From the NCBI GenBank assembly GCA_005281725.1, contig SSBO01000009.1, positions 520,585 through 584,584 of the forward strand: 64,000 nt of DNA. The letters are read 5' to 3'. Position 1 is the first letter of the stretch, and each line of letters opens with the position of its first letter. The notes beneath the pieces are model-generated. The model was given only the letters and a program-made list of their open reading frames with translations. It ran no database searches and was not told the origin of the DNA. Below are positions 63,789 to 64,000 of the stretch, in pieces. The DNA is from Wuchereria bancrofti (lineage: Eukaryota; Nematoda; Chromadorea; Rhabditida; Onchocercidae). The position numbers were made by a program, and so were the translations under genes.

Positions 63789-64000
63789 GTGAATTTTCAC
63801 TTAAATGTCATTTTTTCTATTTTCCTTAAAGAAAAAAAAAGTAACAGAACAAAACAGTTTATTGTTATTTTTCCTATATTAATATATTAACGATTATTAT
63901 TTTGAATAAATGCATGCAGACATTCTAATATTATTATCTGTATGTGAACTTTGCTAGTATTTCATAATTACATGCATTTCGCTTACTGAATATAAATCCA
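63789..64000. other. Intron of the F-box gene running off the window
   Basis: Begins with GTGAATTTTC. No acceptor with the expected FBA C-terminal exon is present before the end. Confidence 0.7.

Noticed and set aside
1..64000. CRISPR arrays, operons of bacterial type, rRNA genes
   Set aside because: No regularly spaced repeats, no Shine-Dalgarno-led tight gene runs and no rRNA sequence; the window is eukaryotic.

Overview
This is a very AT-rich eukaryotic window with short, intron-split genes and long gene-free stretches full of poly-T and poly-A runs. Introns are GT-AG, acceptors look like TTTCAG or TTTTAG, and several genes have such an acceptor just upstream of the start ATG, as expected for spliced-leader trans-splicing. 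With the gene set (bestrophin expansion, CED-3-like CARD, short nuclear tRNA-Thr) this points to a nematode, probably a spirurid or filarial one. The lineage is an inference; no database was searched.

Layout. 1-8061 is a low-complexity AT desert. 8062-9007 holds a two-exon gene for a 113-residue CARD-only protein. A complete tRNA-Thr(AGU) lies at 11422-11493. 13.5-16.3 kb has two weakly supported minus-strand coding segments. 15.7-25.5 kb is a rearranged duplication block: a direct repeat (A, 16.8-17.7 kb; A', 23.7-24.9 kb), a large inverted repeat carrying two head-to-head C2H2 zinc-finger genes with CtBP-type PLDLS motifs, two LTR copies in opposite orientation, and broken pieces of an F-box gene. 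26-34 kb is mostly noncoding, with short duplications and a third, partial LTR-like end.

From 34 kb on there are recognisable conserved genes. In order they are an APMAP/strictosidine-synthase-like membrane protein (+), an Sgf11/ATXN7L3 subunit of the SAGA deubiquitinase module (-), a complete 11-exon bestrophin chloride channel (+), an orphan bestrophin first exon (+), an orphan C-terminal piece of the proteasome activator PSME4/PA200 (+), the splicing factor PRPF31 (+), the Golgi protein YIPF6 (+), and an FBXO2/6-type F-box protein running off the right end (+).

The most informative observation concerns the two LTRs at 21449-21967 and 24856-25394. Each is flanked by two different 5-bp sequences, and the mismatched flanks pair perfectly between the two copies (TGATT with TGATT, TGGAT with TGGAT). 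Flipping the 2.9-kb segment between them restores both target-site duplications, rejoins a broken F-box exon in frame, and turns the zinc-finger block into a larger palindrome. The empty version of one insertion site is still present at 17676-17680. This is the signature of an inversion by recombination between two inverted solo LTRs, or of an assembly switch at the same place. A single N sits at the centre of the palindrome (19722). Other points of note are the CARD-only gene and a lost GT splice donor in the APMAP-like gene.
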